Part shown: one piece after another, positions 36,936 through 48,993 of the stretch
Position numbering within the stretch: the first letter of the stretch is position 1
Layout: each line of letters begins with the position of its first letter
Assembly: GCA_027489355.1 (NCBI GenBank)
Contig: JAIXZY010000012.1
Coordinates: 62,001 to 126,000 of the forward strand
Source: Paracoccaceae bacterium
GTDB lineage: Bacteria; Pseudomonadota; Alphaproteobacteria; Rhodobacterales; Rhodobacteraceae
Length of the DNA: 64,000 bases
Direction of reading: 5' to 3'
Position numbers and translations under genes: made by a program
The notes under the pieces: model-generated
What the model was told of the DNA's origin: nothing
Databases searched by the model: none
The model's input: the letters and a program-made list of their open reading frames with translations, nothing else

Positions 36936-37748
36936 ATGGCGGTCGGAATCTTCGATTCGGGTCTGGGTGGCCTGACGGTCCTTGATGCCGTGACCCGCCG
37001 GTTGCCCGAGGTTCCCTTCGTCTATTTCGGCGACAACGCCCATGCGCCTTACGGCGTCCGCACCGCCGACGACATCTTCAACCTGACCTGCGCCGCGACC
37101 GAACGCCTCTGGGACGAGGGCTGCGACCTGGTCATCCTTGCCTGCAACACCGCCTCGGCCGCCGCGCTGAAGCGGATGCAGGAAACCTGGGTTCCGCCCG
37201 AAAAGCGCGTCCTGGGGGTGTTTGTCCCGCTGATCGAAGCCCTGACCGAGCGTCAGTGGGGCGACAACTCGCCGCCGCGCGAAGTGGCGGTCAAGCATGT
37301 CGCCCTCTTCGCCACTCCCGCCACCGTCGCCAGCCGCGCCTTCCAGCGCGAGCTGGCCTTCCGCGCCATCGGCGTCGATGTCGAGGCGCAGCCCTGCGGC
37401 GGCGTGGTCGATGCGATCGAGCAGGGTGACGAGATCCTGGCCGAGGCGCTGGTCCGCAGCCATGTCGAGGCGCTGAAGCGCCGGATGCCGAACCCGGAAG
37501 CCGCGATCCTGGGCTGCACGCATTATCCCCTGATGGAGACGGTGTTCCAGGAGGCGCTCGGGGCAGGCGTCAAGGTCTATTCCCAGGCCAATCTCGTCGC
37601 CGAAAGCCTGGCGGACTACCTGACGCGCCGGCCGCAGTTTCTGGGGCCGGGGACGCAGTCGAAGTTCCTGACCACCGGCGACCCGACCTATGTCTCGAAC
37701 AAGGCCACGCAGTTCCTGCGCCGCAAGATCACGTTCGAGGCTGCCTGA
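36936..37748 (+). CDS. murI: Glutamate racemase
   Basis: A 270-residue cofactor-independent racemase making D-glutamate for peptidoglycan. The two catalytic cysteines are visible in [16 protein letters not shown] and [12 protein letters not shown], and the N-terminal [14 protein letters not shown] and [11 protein letters not shown] motifs are intact. Start chosen at the ATG after GAAAGGGC; an upstream in-frame ATG adds ten unmatched residues. The stop TGA abuts the ATG of the DUF1684 gene with no spacer, so the two are co-transcribed. Confidence 0.95.
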   Translation: MAVGIFDSGLGGLTVLDAVTRRLPEVPFVYFGDNAHAPYGVRTADDIFNLTCAATERLWDEGCDLVILACNTASAAALKRMQETWVPPEKRVLGVFVPLIEALTERQWGDNSPPREVAVKHVALFATPATVASRAFQRELAFRAIGVDVEAQPCGGVVDAIEQGDEILAEALVRSHVEALKRRMPNPEAAILGCTHYPLMETVFQEALGAGVKVYSQANLVAESLADYLTRRPQFLGPGTQSKFLTTGDPTYVSNKATQFLRRKITFEAA

Positions 37749-38498
37749 ATGGCGCAATCGCTTGCAGACTATCGCGCCGCGCGTCACGCGGCCCTGACCG
37801 CGCCGGACGGCTGGCTGAACCTTGTCGCCCGGATCGATCTTTCGCCCGGCCGCTATGCCGTCGGCGCGGGGCAAGAGGTGCAGCTTCCCTCCGGTCCCGA
37901 CCTGCTCGGCACGCTGGAGATCACCGCGACCGGTGGCACCTTTGCCCGGCCGGGTGAGGCGCCGCAAAGCTTCCTGCCGGTGCCGGACGCCTTTCCGCAG
38001 CTGCGGGCCGATCCGTTCCTGCTGGAAATCCACACCGTCGACGGCACCCCGGCCCTGCGCGTCCGCGACCTGACGCTGCACCCCTCGGTGACGCTGCGCC
38101 ACTACCCGGATGCGCCCGACTGGATCATCCGCGCGACCTGGGAAAGCTTTGAACCGCAAGCGTCTGAAGTCGCCATGAAAGACGGCTCCACCGCCGCCGT
38201 GATGCTGACGCACCGTGCAAGCTTCATTCATCAGGGCAAGACGGTCACGCTGACGCCGACGCATTGGAAATCCGGCAAGCCGATGTTCGTCTTCCGCGAT
38301 ACCACCGCGGGCGAGACCTATCCTGCCTGCCGCTTCCTGTTTGGCGAGGACCCGGTCGGCGGCGAGATCACGCTCGACTTCAACCGCGCCATCTCGCCAC
38401 CCTGTGCCTTCACCGACTTCGCGGTCTGCCCGCTCCCGCCGCCGGGCAACATCCTGCCGTTCCGCATCGAGGCGGGCGAGCTCTCCCCGACGCCCTGA
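37749..38498 (+). CDS. DUF1684 domain protein
   Basis: A 249-residue protein of family DUF1684, with DYRAARHAALTAPDGWLNLVARIDLSPGRYAVGAG (in parts) at the start, the characteristic TWESFEP strand and the C-terminal LDFNRAISPPCAFTDFAVCPLPPPGN motif. It has no signal peptide and is predicted cytoplasmic. The family's biochemical role is unestablished. It starts exactly after murI's stop, suggesting shared expression. Reads convergently with the SYLF gene. Confidence 0.9.
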   Translation: MAQSLADYRAARHAALTAPDGWLNLVARIDLSPGRYAVGAGQEVQLPSGPDLLGTLEITATGGTFARPGEAPQSFLPVPDAFPQLRADPFLLEIHTVDGTPALRVRDLTLHPSVTLRHYPDAPDWIIRATWESFEPQASEVAMKDGSTAAVMLTHRASFIHQGKTVTLTPTHWKSGKPMFVFRDTTAGETYPACRFLFGEDPVGGEITLDFNRAISPPCAFTDFAVCPLPPPGNILPFRIEAGELSPTP

Positions 38499-38583
38499 CC
38501 CGGGGCGCCGAAGGCCGTGAAAACTGGTTGACGATCAGTGAACGTCCGCGGCCAAGTGATTGACCGCGAAGGATTATCGGGAA

Positions 38584-38599
38584 TTGTCCACCGTGGACA
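38584..38599. promoter_or_regulatory. Palindromic element TTGTCCACCGTGGACA, copy 2
   Basis: Identical over 16 bases to 12064-12079. Here it lies between two convergent stops, 3 bases past the SYLF stop, so it is not in a promoter of either neighbour. This argues against a simple operator for both copies. Confidence 0.6.
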
Positions 38600-38602
38600 G
38601 GG

Positions 38603-39160
38603 TCAGGGGATGATCCGGGTATACTTGATCCCGGCCAGCGAGGCCCCGGCAATCAGACCCTGCTGCCCGAAGACCATTGCGATGACCTCGTCCAGCTCGG
38701 TTGTCTGCTTGCCGATGCTCGCCCCTTCCTCCGGGCTTGCATAGCGGACATCCGCCCCGACCGCCCACCCCGACGACCGGCGGAACTTCTCCAGCGCCTC
38801 GGGGGACATGAAGAACAGTGCGTGGGCATACTGCTGCGCCCCGATCTGCAACCCGAACGACCCCTTGGCGGCCGAATAATAGTCGACCGTGACCCCCTGG
38901 ATCCGCAGCGCCCCGCGCCCGAACGCCCCGCCGAACCCGGCGCCGACCTCGGTCATCAGCGGCATGTAGAGCACCCCCGACGCCCGCGAGGCGAGGTCCC
39001 GCGTCCCCGGATACTGGTTGAACAGGAACTCCTGCGTCGCATCGACCCGCGCTTCAATCTGGCTGGCCCCGTTCGACCCGATCCCGTTGTTGCAGGCCGC
39101 GAGCCCCAACGCCCCGGCCCCCAGCAGAAGCCCGCGCCGCGTCATCATCTTTCCGGTCAT
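38603..39160 (-). CDS. SYLF/YSC84 domain lipoprotein
   Basis: A 185-residue protein with a signal sequence (MTRRGLLLGAGALGLAAC) ending in a lipobox LAAC, so it should be a lipoprotein. The mature part is a SYLF (YSC84) domain: ASRASGVLYMPLMTEVGAGFGG, YSAAKGSFGLQIGAQQYAHALFF, and the C-terminal GASLAGIKYTRIIP. SYLF domains bind phosphoinositides or lipids in eukaryotes; the bacterial role is unknown. Stops 3 bases before a TTGTCCACCGTGGACA palindrome and is convergent with DUF1684. Confidence 0.9.
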   Translation of the reverse strand: MTGKMMTRRGLLLGAGALGLAACNNGIGSNGASQIEARVDATQEFLFNQYPGTRDLASRASGVLYMPLMTEVGAGFGGAFGRGALRIQGVTVDYYSAAKGSFGLQIGAQQYAHALFFMSPEALEKFRRSSGWAVGADVRYASPEEGASIGKQTTELDEVIAMVFGQQGLIAGASLAGIKYTRIIP

Positions 39161-39269
39161 CTTGTCCGCCCTTTCATGCCTCGGTGGGGTCTCAAGGCCC
39201 CTTGTGCGGCAGGGTAGCGGGTTTCGCCCCGCCTGTCATGCCCGTTACCACCAGCCAGCGATCCCGCGC

Positions 39270-39860
39270 CTAAGGGGTCAGGGTCGCGTAAAGGGCGAAG
39301 TCCTCGGCCGCCACCTCGCGCAGCAGAGCCTCGGTCGCGGGCGACAGCTCCGTCGCTCCGGCAGGCGAGACGTTCAGGCGCGGCAGGAGGATCTCGCAGC
39401 CGAGCCGCTCCTCCAGGAAGTGGACGAAGGTCCCGATCTCCTCATAGCGGAAGAGCCGGTCCACACCGACCCCTTGCCGCGGCCGCAGGAACCTCGCCTG
39501 ACTGCCCACGTCCGCGAAATCCGGTCGCGGATCCTGGCACCAGGCGCGCACGAAGTCGTCGAAGCTGATGCTCCGGGTCGACTTGCCGGCATCCGTCTCC
39601 TCGCGCTGGCGGAAGCGGTACCACGACCCCAGCCAGTCCTTCGGCTCGCGCATCAGGGCGACGACCGTGAACGCATCCTTCGACGCCGCCTCCAGGAACG
39701 GCCCGATGAAGCGACGGTAGCGGTGGACCGTGGTGTGCTTCAGCAGGGGCGGCCGCTGGATCGACACGGCTGCCAGTGATTCGAGCGCCGCCGCGATGGC
39801 CGTCGATCCCGTCTTCGGCGTGGCCAGAAACGCAAGCCTCTGCTCCCAGAACACCAGCAT
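39270..39860 (-). CDS. Sulfotransferase-like protein
   Basis: A 196-residue protein with a 5'-phosphosulfate-binding P-loop (LAFLATPKTGSTAIAAAL) near its start and VVALMREPKDWLGSWYRFRQRE, which matches the 3'-phosphate-binding RxP..W...YR motif of PAPS-dependent sulfotransferases. It is shorter than many family members but has both cofactor motifs. Acceptor unknown, possibly a cell-surface sugar. The ATG at 39860 follows AAGATG-poor sequence, so the start is less certain. It is divergent from recA. Confidence 0.78.
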   Translation of the reverse strand: MLVFWEQRLAFLATPKTGSTAIAAALESLAAVSIQRPPLLKHTTVHRYRRFIGPFLEAASKDAFTVVALMREPKDWLGSWYRFRQREETDAGKSTRSISFDDFVRAWCQDPRPDFADVGSQARFLRPRQGVGVDRLFRYEEIGTFVHFLEERLGCEILLPRLNVSPAGATELSPATEALLREVAAEDFALYATLTP

Positions 39861-39964
39861 CTTGCCGCAAATCCCCCGGATTTTTCGCCCGGCTCGGTTC
39901 TCCCGGACTTTTCTCAACACTCCCTTAACCAAAGGCTGGAAAAACTGCCACCACGAGAATTGGG

Positions 39965-39993
39965 TTGAAATGTTCTCTTTTTGTTTGCATAAG
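39965..39993 (+). promoter_or_regulatory. recA promoter
   Basis: TTGAAA (39965-39970) and CATAAG (39988-39993) with 17 bases between; the predicted start falls at the LexA box just downstream. Confidence 0.6.
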
Positions 39994-39998
39994 TGCAA

Positions 39999-40013
39999 GA
40001 ACACTTGGGGAAC
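39999..40013 (+). promoter_or_regulatory. LexA (SOS) box of recA
   Basis: GAAC-ACTTGGG-GAAC, a perfect alphaproteobacterial LexA operator, overlapping the predicted recA transcription start. A degenerate partner GTTC-N7-GTTT is at 39972-39986. Confidence 0.88.
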
Positions 40014-40062
40014 ACGGGCAAGGATTGCCGCCCCCCGGCGGCTATGAAATAAGGAGAACGAC

Positions 40063-41129
<1,067 letters not shown>

Positions 41130-41133
<4 letters not shown>

Positions 41134-41678
41134 GCGATCACGTCACATCCGATGCGCTGATGGCCGCGCTGCCGCAGGTGCTTTCCGCGCCGAAGACCGG
41201 CAGCGCGGTCGAAATGCTCTGCCTGCGCCCCGATTTCGGCCAGCGCCGGTTCGTCGATGAGATCACGGTGACGAAGGCCCAGGGCATTCCCGGCGAACGC
41301 TGGGGCAGGACGCCCTGGCTGAAGCTGGCCGACGGCACCGGCCATCCCGGCATCCAGGTCTCGATCCTGCCGCGCCGGGTCCTGGACCTGGTCTGGCGCG
41401 ACCGGGAGAATGTGGTCCATCCCGGCGACACCTTCGTCTCTGATCTGGACATGACCGAGGCGAACCTGCCAGCCGGCACTCGCCTGGCCGTCGGCACCGC
41501 GGTGCTGGAGGTGTCCGAGGTCTGGAACGACGCCTGCGCGAAGTGGAAGGTGCGCCACGGCGAGGCCGCCTTCGACTGGGTGCGCGCCCATCCGGAGCTG
41601 CGGTTGCGGGGCGTGCTCTGCTCGGTCGAACGGGACGGCGTGATCCGCAACGGCGACGCCATCGAAGTGCTGCGCTAG
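41130..41678 (+). CDS. MOSC domain protein
   Basis: A 182-residue single MOSC domain (molybdenum cofactor sulfurase C-terminal). The family elements [40 protein letters not shown] and [23 protein letters not shown] are visible; the last contains the cysteine used by sulfur-carrier MOSC proteins. Such proteins hand sulfur to metal cofactors. Starts with GTG overlapping the recA stop (GTGA), hence coupled. It probably acts independently of DNA repair. Confidence 0.85.
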
Positions 41679-41715
41679 CAGCCTTTTTTCCTTGAGAGAA
41701 AGCCCGCCTGTGGAC

Positions 41716-41734
41716 AGCCCCCTTGCGGGGGGCT
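41716..41734 (+). other. Hairpin between the MOSC gene and alaS
   Basis: AGCCCCC and GGGGGCT around TTGC, with no T-run after it. A T-rich stretch (CTTTTTT) precedes it at 41683. Could be a weak terminator for recA-MOSC. Confidence 0.4.
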
Positions 41735-41780
41735 ACATGGGGGACCGAATTCACGCATCCTGCCCAAGGACCGCCCCCAC

Positions 41781-44435
41781 ATGGCCTCGCTGAACGACAT
41801 CCGCTCCACCTTCCTCGACTTCTTCCGCCGCAATGACCACCGGGTCGTGGACTCATCGCCTCTCGTGCCGCGGAACGACCCGACGCTGATGTTCACGAAC
41901 TCTGGCATGGTGCAGTTCAAGAACCTGTTCACCGGGGTCGAGACGCGCGACTACAAGCGCGCCACGACGGCCCAGAAGTGCGTGCGGGCGGGGGGCAAGC
42001 ACAACGACCTGGACAACGTGGGTTACACCGCGCGGCACCATACCTTCTTCGAAATGCTGGGGAATTTCTCCTTCGGCGACTATTTCAAGGAGCAGGCCAT
42101 TGCTTTCGCGTGGGAGCTTCTGACCAAGGACTTCGGGCTCGCGAAGGACAAGCTTCTGGTCACCGTCTACCACACCGACGACGAGGCCGCGTCGATCTGG
42201 AAGAAGGTCTCGGGCCTGACCGACGACCGGATCATCCGCATAGCGTCGGACGACAACTTCTGGCGCATGGGACCGACCGGCCCCTGTGGCCCCTGCACGG
42301 AAATCTTCTATGACCACGGCCCCTCGATCTGGGGCGGACCTCCGGGATCGGCCGAGGAGGACGGGGACCGGTTCATCGAGATATGGAACAACGTCTTCAT
42401 GCAGAACGAACAGTTCGCCGACGGGCGGCTGGTTCCCTTGGAGATGCAGTCGATCGACACCGGCATGGGGCTCGAGCGGATCGGGGCACTGCTGCAGGGC
42501 AAGCACGACAACTACGACACCGACCTGATGCGCAGCCTGATCGAGGCCAGCGCGAACGTCACCAGCCAGGACCCTGACGGCCCTGGGAAAATCCATCACC
42601 GCGTCATTGCTGACCACCTGCGCTCCACCTCCTTCCTGATTGCCGACGGTGTGATGCCATCGAACGAGGGCCGGGGCTATGTGCTGCGGCGGATCATGCG
42701 CCGCGCGATGCGGCACGCCCACATGCTGGGCGCGCAGGACCCGGTGATGCACCGCCTGGTCCCTGCGCTGGTGCGCCAGATGGGTGGGGCCTACCCGGAA
42801 CTCTCCCGCGCCCAGTCGCTGATCGAAGAGACGCTGCGGACCGAGGAGACCAAGTTCAAGCAGACCCTCGACCGCGGCCTGCGGCTCCTCGACGACGAGC
42901 TGTCCGGCCTTGCCGAGGGCGCGGCGCTGCCGGGCGAGGCGGCGTTCAAGCTTTACGACACCTATGGCTTTCCACTCGACCTGACCCAGGACGCGCTGCG
43001 CGAGAAGGGGCGTGAGGTCGACGTCCAGGGCTTCGACGCGGCGATGGCCGAACAGAAGGCCAAGGCCCGCGCGGCCTGGTCGGGCACGGGCGCGGCAGGC
43101 GACGCGAAGATCTGGTTCGACCTGGCGGAAGAACATGGCGTCACGGAATTCCTCGGCTACGACACCGAGACGGCCGAGGGCGTGATCACGGCACTGGTCC
43201 GCGACGGCGCGGCGGTGGGCGATGCGCAGACCGGCCAGACCGTGCAGATCGTCGTCAACCAGACGCCGTTCTATGCCGAGTCCGGCGGTCAGGTGGGGGA
43301 TGCAGGTCTGATCCGCACTCAGACCGGCTTGGCCGAAGTGACCGATGTGAAGAAGGCTGCCGGGGTCTTCATCCATATCGCGAAAGTCACGGAAGGCACT
43401 GTTCTGAAAGGACAACCCGCGAAACTGGAGGTCGCGCACAGCCGCCGCTCGGCGATCCGCGCCAACCATTCCGCGACGCACCTGTTGCATGAGGCCCTGC
43501 GCCGCACCCTTGGCGATCACGTCGCCCAGCGGGGCAGCCTCAACGCTGCCGACCGCCTGCGCTTCGACTTCAGCCATTCGGCGGCGATCTCGGCCCCGGA
43601 CCTTCAGACTATTGAGGCTGAGGTCAACGCCTTCATCCGCCAGAACTCGCCCGTCGAGACCCGGATCATGACCCCCGACGACGCCCGCGCGATTGGCGCG
43701 CAGGCGCTGTTTGGGGAGAAGTATGGCGAGGAAGTCCGCGTCGTCTCGATGGGCACGCTGGACGGCTCGGGCAAGGGGACGGATGGCAAGACCTACTCCT
43801 TGGAACTCTGCGGCGGCACCCATGTCGGTCGCACCGGGGACATCGGGTCGATGGTGATCCTTTCGGAAAGCGCCTCCTCCGCCGGTGTGCGCCGGATCGA
43901 GGCGCTGACGGGGCAGGCGGCACTCGACCACCTGCGCCAGCAGGATGCGCGGTTGAACGACATCGCGGCGATCATCAAGGCCCCAGCGAGTGAGCTCGCC
44001 GACCGCATCCGCGCGCTCTTCGATGAACGCAAGGCGCTGGCGAACGAGGTCGCGCAACTGCGCCGCGAGGTGGCGATGGGCGGCAAGGCGGCTGGCCCGG
44101 AAGCCAAGGAAATCAACGGGGTGAAGTTCGTTGCTCAAGTGCTTTCGGGCGTCTCGGGCAAGGACCTTCCGGCGTTGATCGACGAGATGAAGGCCCGCCT
44201 CGGCTCGGGCGCGGTGCTCCTGATCGCCGACACCGGCGCGAAACCCGCCGTAGCAGCGGGCGTGACGCAGGACCTTACCGCCAAACTTTCCGCCGTGACG
44301 CTGGTCAAGGCCGCAGCGGAGGCGCTTGGCGGCAAGGGCGGCGGTGGCCGTCCCGACATGGCGCAAGCCGGGGGCGCGGACATCGCCCAGGCCGACGCGG
44401 CCATCAAGGCGGCCGAAGCCGCGATTGGAGCCTGA
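41781..44435 (+). CDS. alaS: Alanyl-tRNA synthetase
   Basis: An 884-residue class II synthetase charging tRNA-Ala. Domains in order: catalytic core from residue 1 ([34 protein letters not shown]), tRNA-recognition region ([12 protein letters not shown]), editing domain with the zinc/hydrolytic [12 protein letters not shown] and CGGTH motifs, and the C-terminal C-Ala domain ([13 protein letters not shown]). Length is normal. The hairpin upstream may terminate recA-MOSC. The next gene starts one base after its stop. Confidence 0.97.
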   Translation: MASLNDIRSTFLDFFRRNDHRVVDSSPLVPRNDPTLMFTNSGMVQFKNLFTGVETRDYKRATTAQKCVRAGGKHNDLDNVGYTARHHTFFEMLGNFSFGDYFKEQAIAFAWELLTKDFGLAKDKLLVTVYHTDDEAASIWKKVSGLTDDRIIRIASDDNFWRMGPTGPCGPCTEIFYDHGPSIWGGPPGSAEEDGDRFIEIWNNVFMQNEQFADGRLVPLEMQSIDTGMGLERIGALLQGKHDNYDTDLMRSLIEASANVTSQDPDGPGKIHHRVIADHLRSTSFLIADGVMPSNEGRGYVLRRIMRRAMRHAHMLGAQDPVMHRLVPALVRQMGGAYPELSRAQSLIEETLRTEETKFKQTLDRGLRLLDDELSGLAEGAALPGEAAFKLYDTYGFPLDLTQDALREKGREVDVQGFDAAMAEQKAKARAAWSGTGAAGDAKIWFDLAEEHGVTEFLGYDTETAEGVITALVRDGAAVGDAQTGQTVQIVVNQTPFYAESGGQVGDAGLIRTQTGLAEVTDVKKAAGVFIHIAKVTEGTVLKGQPAKLEVAHSRRSAIRANHSATHLLHEALRRTLGDHVAQRGSLNAADRLRFDFSHSAAISAPDLQTIEAEVNAFIRQNSPVETRIMTPDDARAIGAQALFGEKYGEEVRVVSMGTLDGSGKGTDGKTYSLELCGGTHVGRTGDIGSMVILSESASSAGVRRIEALTGQAALDHLRQQDARLNDIAAIIKAPASELADRIRALFDERKALANEVAQLRREVAMGGKAAGPEAKEINGVKFVAQVLSGVSGKDLPALIDEMKARLGSGAVLLIADTGAKPAVAAGVTQDLTAKLSAVTLVKAAAEALGGKGGGGRPDMAQAGGADIAQADAAIKAAEAAIGA

Positions 44436-44436
44436 C

Positions 44437-44727
44437 ATGCCGACCGCCCTCTGGATCGCCCACGTTCACGTCACCGACACCGAGGCCTACGCCAAGTACG
44501 CCAAGGGCGCGACCGAGGCCATTGCGGCCCACGGCGGCGTCTTCCTGGCGCGCGGCGGACGCTACGTGCAGCTGGAAGGCAACGACCGCCCGCGGAATGT
44601 CGTGGCCCGCTTCCCGAGCCTGGAGAAGGCGGTGGAGTGCTACAACTCCCCCGCCTACCAGGCCGCGCTGGCCTTTGCGAAGGGCGCCAGCACCCGCGAC
44701 CTGATGGTCGTCGAGGAGATCGAGTAG
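44437..44727 (+). CDS. DUF1330-type small protein
   Basis: A 96-residue protein of DUF1330 type: TALWIAHVHVTDTEAYAKYAK at the start, HGGVFLARGGRYVQLEGNDRPRNVVARFPSLEKAVECYN (in parts) and SPAYQAALAFAKGASTRDLMVVE. The AYAKYAKGA and FLARGG motifs are the family landmarks. It lies one base after alaS, with TTGGAG as ribosome site, and is co-transcribed with it. A second, more diverged DUF1330 gene is at 25626. Function unknown. Confidence 0.88.
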   Translation: MPTALWIAHVHVTDTEAYAKYAKGATEAIAAHGGVFLARGGRYVQLEGNDRPRNVVARFPSLEKAVECYNSPAYQAALAFAKGASTRDLMVVEEIE

Positions 44728-44847
44728 GGATTTCCCTAAACCTCGCCTTGAATTGACTGGATAATCTTCCCCGGCCCCGAAGCTTTCTGCTAGACTTGCA
44801 AGAAAAGAAGGGCCGGGCAGATGATCCATTCGAAAAGGGCGCGCTAG

Positions 44848-45642
44848 ATGTGCCGTTGGGCCGCCTATACCGGCGCGCCGATCTTCCTGGAGGAGATCGT
44901 GAGCCGTCCCGGTCACTCGCTGATCCACCAGTCGCATTGCGCCACCCAATGCCACACGGCGATCAACGCCGATGGCTTCGGCATCGCCTGGTACGGCGCA
45001 AAGCCGGAGCCGGGCCTCTTCCGTGATGTGCTGCCCGCCTGGTCCGACCCGAACCTGAAAAGCCTGACCGCCCAGGTCCAGTCTCACCTCTTCCTCGCTC
45101 ACGTCCGCGCCTCCACCGGGACGGCCACCAGCCGCAACAACTGCCATCCTTTCACCCATGGCCGGTGGAGCTTCATGCACAATGGTCAGGTCGGCGGCTA
45201 CGACGCCTTCCGCCGCGACGCGGACATGATGATCCCGGAACACCTCTACCCCCACCGCAAGGGTGCCACCGACAGCGAGGCTCTCTTCCTGGTGGCGCTG
45301 GCCGAAGGCCTGGACGACGATCCGCGCGGCGCGTTGGAACGGGCGGCGGCCAGGTTCATTCGCCTCGCGCGTCAAAAGGGCGCGGCACCGCACCTGCGGA
45401 TGACGGCGGCGCTGTCGGATGGGCATCGGCTTTACGCAGTGCGCTATTCCTCGGACGAGGCGGCCCCTTCGCTGTACCATCGCTGGTCAGAAAGCCGACG
45501 GGGCCGGGCCGTCGTGTCCGAGCCACTGGAGGCCGAGGAAGGCGGGTGGGAGGAAGTGCCGCCCTACAGCTTCTGCACCTTCGATGGCGAGACAGCGATG
45601 GTTGAGGACTTCATGCCCTGCCGACTGGCGGCCGCGGCCTGA
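44848..45642 (+). CDS. Class II glutamine amidotransferase (YafJ-like)
   Basis: A 264-residue N-terminal nucleophile amidohydrolase. Cys2 after the initiator (MCRWAAYTG) would be the nucleophile after methionine removal; HVRASTGTATSRNNCHPFTHGRWSFMHNG carries the other conserved residues, and the NADGFGIAWYG motif is typical of YafJ/EgtC-like amidotransferases. No synthetase domain is attached, so the ammonia acceptor is unknown. The start follows a long AAAGGGCGCGCTAG leader. It ends 13 bases before a GTAGGGTGGGC palindrome. Confidence 0.9.
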   Translation: MCRWAAYTGAPIFLEEIVSRPGHSLIHQSHCATQCHTAINADGFGIAWYGAKPEPGLFRDVLPAWSDPNLKSLTAQVQSHLFLAHVRASTGTATSRNNCHPFTHGRWSFMHNGQVGGYDAFRRDADMMIPEHLYPHRKGATDSEALFLVALAEGLDDDPRGALERAAARFIRLARQKGAAPHLRMTAALSDGHRLYAVRYSSDEAAPSLYHRWSESRRGRAVVSEPLEAEEGGWEEVPPYSFCTFDGETAMVEDFMPCRLAAAA

Positions 45643-45655
45643 TCGGCGCGCAAGG

Positions 45656-45683
45656 GTAGGGTGGGCGATATCGCCCACCCTAC
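45656..45683. repeat. GTAGGGTGGGC palindromic repeat, copy 3
   Basis: A perfect 28-base palindrome (14-base arms beginning GTAGGGTGGGCG, centre CGATATCG) in the 46-base space between convergent stops of the amidotransferase and typA. Probably acts as a two-sided terminator. Confidence 0.92.
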
Positions 45684-45688
45684 GATCG

Positions 45689-47506
<1,818 letters not shown>

Positions 47507-47569
47507 GGGGTCCGTCCTATAGGGTTGGCGCGGCCTTACAGGAGTTTCGGGCGGCTGGCCAGAGGGGGT

Positions 47570-48172
47570 TCAGGTCGCGACGTAACGGTCGCGGCGGTGG
47601 TTGATGGCGATGACCAGGTTCACGACCAGCGCACCAAGGAAGCTGACCAGCACCTTCTCTGGCGCGATCACCAGGAAGGCGAGCGCGAATAGCACCGCGT
47701 CGAAGCCGAGCTGCACCCAGCCCGCGCGCCAGCCCAGCCGGTCCTGCAGCATCAGCGCGACGATGCCCACGCCACCAAGGCTCGCGCCATGCCGGAACAG
47801 CGCAAGCAGCGCCGAGCCGGAGAGGAAGCCGAAGAGCACCGCGCCCACGACCGGGTTCAACTCTGCAAAGCTGACCTGCGTGGGCAGCCAGAGGCTCAAC
47901 CCGGACAGCAGCGCGACCGAGAGGAAGGTCTTCAGCGTGAACCGCCAGCCCATCCGCAGATAGCCGATCAGATAGAACGGAATGTTGATTGCAAAGAAGA
48001 CCGGTCCGAAGCCGAACCCGGTCGCGTAGGAGATCAGGACCGCCAGCCCCGCCGTCTGCCCGGTCACAAGCCCCAGATGCGTCAGGATGACGATCCCGAA
48101 GGCCGCCATCGTCGCGCCATAGGCGATGCCCTGGGCGTCCTCGATCAGGCTGTGGCGGGAGGGGTCGGTCAT
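47570..48172 (-). CDS. YitT family membrane protein (paralogue 1)
   Basis: A 200-residue membrane protein of the YitT/DUF161 family with five to six membrane segments: DAQGIAYGATMAAFGIVIL, TGQTAGLAVLISYATGFGFG, FFAINIPFYLIGYLRMG and a tail ending VNLVIAINHRRDRY. The GQTAGLAVL and INIPFYLIGY motifs are diagnostic. Transport role assumed, substrate unknown. The next gene on the strand is a clear paralogue, 41 bases apart, so they share a transcript. ATG at 48172. Confidence 0.85.
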   Translation of the reverse strand: MTDPSRHSLIEDAQGIAYGATMAAFGIVILTHLGLVTGQTAGLAVLISYATGFGFGPVFFAINIPFYLIGYLRMGWRFTLKTFLSVALLSGLSLWLPTQVSFAELNPVVGAVLFGFLSGSALLALFRHGASLGGVGIVALMLQDRLGWRAGWVQLGFDAVLFALAFLVIAPEKVLVSFLGALVVNLVIAINHRRDRYVAT

Positions 48173-48213
48173 GGCGTGGGGATAATCCGGCGGCGCGGGG
48201 GAGGGAAGCCCTG

Positions 48214-48837
48214 TCAGGCCGCGATGTAGCGGTCGCGACGATGGTTTACCGCCAGAAACAGCGAGAAGACCGCCGCGCCAAGGAAGCTGTAAGCCAGCGT
48301 GTCCAGCGGCAGGATCAGCGCCGCGAGGGCGAAGATCGCCACGTCTGACAGAAGCTGGGCATGTCCTGCGGGAAATCCGGTGCGGTCCTGAAGCTCGATC
48401 CACAGGACCGAAAGCCCGCCAAAGCTTCCGCCATGCCGGATTGCCGCCAGCGCCGCGATGCCGAACAGGAGGCCGAACAGAACGGCGGCGACAACGGGCT
48501 CGATCCGGCCAAGCTCGATCCAGTTCGGCAGGACCGCGACAAGGGCGGACAGGGCCGCCGTGATGACCAGCGTCTTCAGCGCGAACCTCGCGCCCATCCG
48601 CCGCCAGGCAAGGCCCAGGAAGGGCAGGGTGACGGCAAAGTAGACCGCGGGAAAGGGCAGGCCGCTGACATGGGCGATCAGGACGGCAAGGCCGGTGGTC
48701 TGGCCGGTGACAAAGCCCATGTGGGTCAGGATATGCATCCCGCAGCCCGCCATGATCACCCCGAACCCGATCCCCTGCGCATCGTCTACGGCCGAATGGC
48801 GGGGCCGGTCGGAGAGCTGGTCGGGACGATCAGGCAT
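48214..48837 (-). CDS. YitT family membrane protein (paralogue 2)
   Basis: A 207-residue paralogue of the downstream gene. The motif order is the same: DDAQGIGFGVIMAGCGMHIL, TGQTTGLAVLIAHVSGL, AVTLPFLGLAWRRMGARF and a tail ending LAVNHRRDRYIAA. The shared NHRRDRY terminus and equal length show a tandem duplication followed by divergence. A promoter with TTGTTG and TATATG spaced 18 bases lies just upstream. Might act as a heteromer with its partner; this is inference. Confidence 0.85.
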   Translation of the reverse strand: MPDRPDQLSDRPRHSAVDDAQGIGFGVIMAGCGMHILTHMGFVTGQTTGLAVLIAHVSGLPFPAVYFAVTLPFLGLAWRRMGARFALKTLVITAALSALVAVLPNWIELGRIEPVVAAVLFGLLFGIAALAAIRHGGSFGGLSVLWIELQDRTGFPAGHAQLLSDVAIFALAALILPLDTLAYSFLGAAVFSLFLAVNHRRDRYIAA

Positions 48838-48865
48838 GGCGCTACCTTTAGGAGATGCGAAAGGT

Positions 48866-48895
48866 CATATACGCTGACCCAAATAAAGTCAACAA
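48866..48895 (-). promoter_or_regulatory. Promoter of the YitT pair
   Basis: TTGTTG (48890-48895) and TATATG (48866-48871), 18 bases apart on the minus strand. The overlapping TTGACT (48887-48892) would give a less usual 15-base spacing. Confidence 0.5.
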
Positions 48896-48930
48896 GTCTG
48901 TCCTATCTGCGGCGTGTTCCCGTAAAGTTC

Positions 48931-48959
48931 TTGACCGGCCTCCGCCCCGCCGGTACACA
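48931..48959 (+). promoter_or_regulatory. Promoter of the RibD-type reductase gene
   Basis: TTGACC (48931-48936), exactly 17 bases, then TACACA (48954-48959), about 35 bases before the ATG. Good sigma70 spacing; back-to-back with the YitT promoter. Confidence 0.6.
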
Positions 48960-48993
48960 TCCGGTCTTTCGCATCGAACCATTGGAGGACGAC

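Noticed and set aside
41853-44438. 861-codon open frame antisense to alaS
   Set aside because: High GC keeps the antisense frame open; the + strand encodes an intact AlaS with all motifs. Similar shadows lie opposite the AsmA-like gene and tkt.
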